From Trichoplusia ni (taxonomy: Eukaryota > Arthropoda > Insecta > Lepidoptera > Noctuidae): DNA of 64,000 nt. The position numbers and the translations under genes are program-made. The stretch lies in assembly GCF_003590095.1 (NCBI RefSeq), contig NC_039483.1, forward strand, positions 2,728,001 through 2,792,000, given 5' to 3'. The notes beneath the pieces were generated by a model. It had not been told where the DNA came from, did no database searches, and saw nothing but the letters and a program-made list of their open reading frames with translations. Positions 63,486 through 64,000 of this stretch are shown in pieces. How positions within the stretch are numbered: position 1 is the stretch's first letter; each line of letters begins with the position of its first letter.

Positions 63486-63735
63486 GTGAGTGTGATCCGT
63501 CTGTAGATGCTAGTGACTTGTGAGGTTGTCAGTGTGAAAGAAATGGCTGGTTGTTCAGATGCAAGGGCTCGACTTAAGGGATATAGGAGACAGGGTGTAT
63601 AAAGATACCAGGGGGGTAATTATGACCTCTACTGTAGATGCTAGTGACTTGTGAGGTGGTTGGTGTGAAAGGTGCAGGGGCTCGACTTAATGGATATAGG
63701 GGACAGGGTCTATAAGGATACAAGGGGGGTGAGTG
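63417..63735 (+). repeat. Tandem triplication of the EDRF1 exon 7 end and donor
   Basis: Copy 1 is the end of exon 7 (to 63485). Copy 2 starts 130 bp later (63547 on); copy 3 is a shorter unit (about 63672-63735). Each ends GGG|GT in the same phase. Copies 2 and 3 could be read as cassette exons 63559-63615 (19 codons) and 63678-63728 (17 codons), both preceded by CAG. Copies 1 and 2 also share about 26 bp of the following intron, including TAGATGCTAGTGACTTGTGA. Confidence 0.9.
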
Positions 63736-64000
63736 GCCTTTAAATTATTCCATCTACTTAACCTTGACCGCACGCAGTAGATCTGTGCTCGTCGTTAGTC
63801 GCGAGTTCGATTCGACAGGAATTAGTATGACCACAAAAGCTTCAAATACATAATTCAAAAAATTAGTATTTTTTTACACTTGGTGTAAAATAACATTCTA
63901 GTTGCACTATGTTTCATATTGGAAGGTACACAGATATAGTTTGGCTACAATTTTCAATTTATACAGCCTTATAAAACGATTACATCATATTATGGTTGTT
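63736..64000. other. EDRF1 intron 7, right edge
   Basis: AT-rich, with a SINE-like B-box (CGCGAGTTCGATTCG near 63802). No exon was recognised before the window ends. Confidence 0.4.

Noticed and set aside
63736..63850. Possible SINE or tRNA at the right edge
   Set aside because: Only a B-box-like GAGTTCGATTCG is clear; there is no convincing A box, so it is not listed as an element.

Overview
This is a eukaryotic window, almost certainly from a lepidopteran (moth or butterfly). The exons are short and fairly GC-rich. They sit in AT-rich introns with GT..AG ends, and both introns and intergenic DNA carry repeats typical of Lepidoptera: tRNA-derived SINEs, LINE 3' ends with (TGA)n tails, a piggyBac-type MITE nested in an older repeat, and a repeat whose head reads ACTAGCTGTTGCCCGCGACT. 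The species cannot be named from the sequence.

Layout. (1) 36-1044 (+): the last three exons of THOC3, a THO/TREX mRNA-export WD40 subunit. (2) 2478-10719 (-): complete NDOR1, a diflavin reductase of cytosolic Fe-S assembly, with 7 exons and 602 aa. Its 3.6-kb third intron holds a complete second gene on the same strand, IMP4 (6119-8827, 6 exons, 309 aa), a Brix-domain U3 snoRNP protein. (3) 12793-45043 (+): an SLC7-family amino-acid transporter light chain, 488 aa, 12 exons with sense codons plus a stop-codon exon. Its start codon is split AT|G by a 13-kb first intron. (4) 48468-48824 (+): a one-exon gene for a 118-aa lysine-rich protein, possibly RBIS-like. (5) 51431-58066 (-): the four-zinc-finger 'zinc finger protein on ecdysone puffs' (Pep) homologue, 637 aa, 10 coding exons. 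(6) 59280 to beyond the right edge (+): the first seven exons (503 aa) of EDRF1, head-to-head with Pep.

The genes are housekeeping (mRNA export, Fe-S assembly, rRNA processing, amino-acid uptake, hnRNP binding) and form no operon or dedicated pathway. For five of the six genes, exons were joined by eye and the phases close exactly. For example, NDOR1 sums to 603 codons, IMP4 to 310 and Pep to 638, each including the stop; the sixth is a single ORF.

Most interesting: the 3' end of EDRF1 exon 7 is tandemly triplicated, and the copies differ mainly at synonymous sites, so they look like extra coding cassettes. Two near-identical inverted repeats flank transporter exon 5, an arrangement that favours circular RNA. 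Other points are the split start codon, paired E-box/ATF-like motifs around transporter exon 1, a possible in-frame C-terminal extension of the transporter, a 64-bp perfect palindrome, and IMP4's poly(A) signal overlapping its own stop codon inside NDOR1. No CRISPR array, bacterial feature or viral gene was seen.
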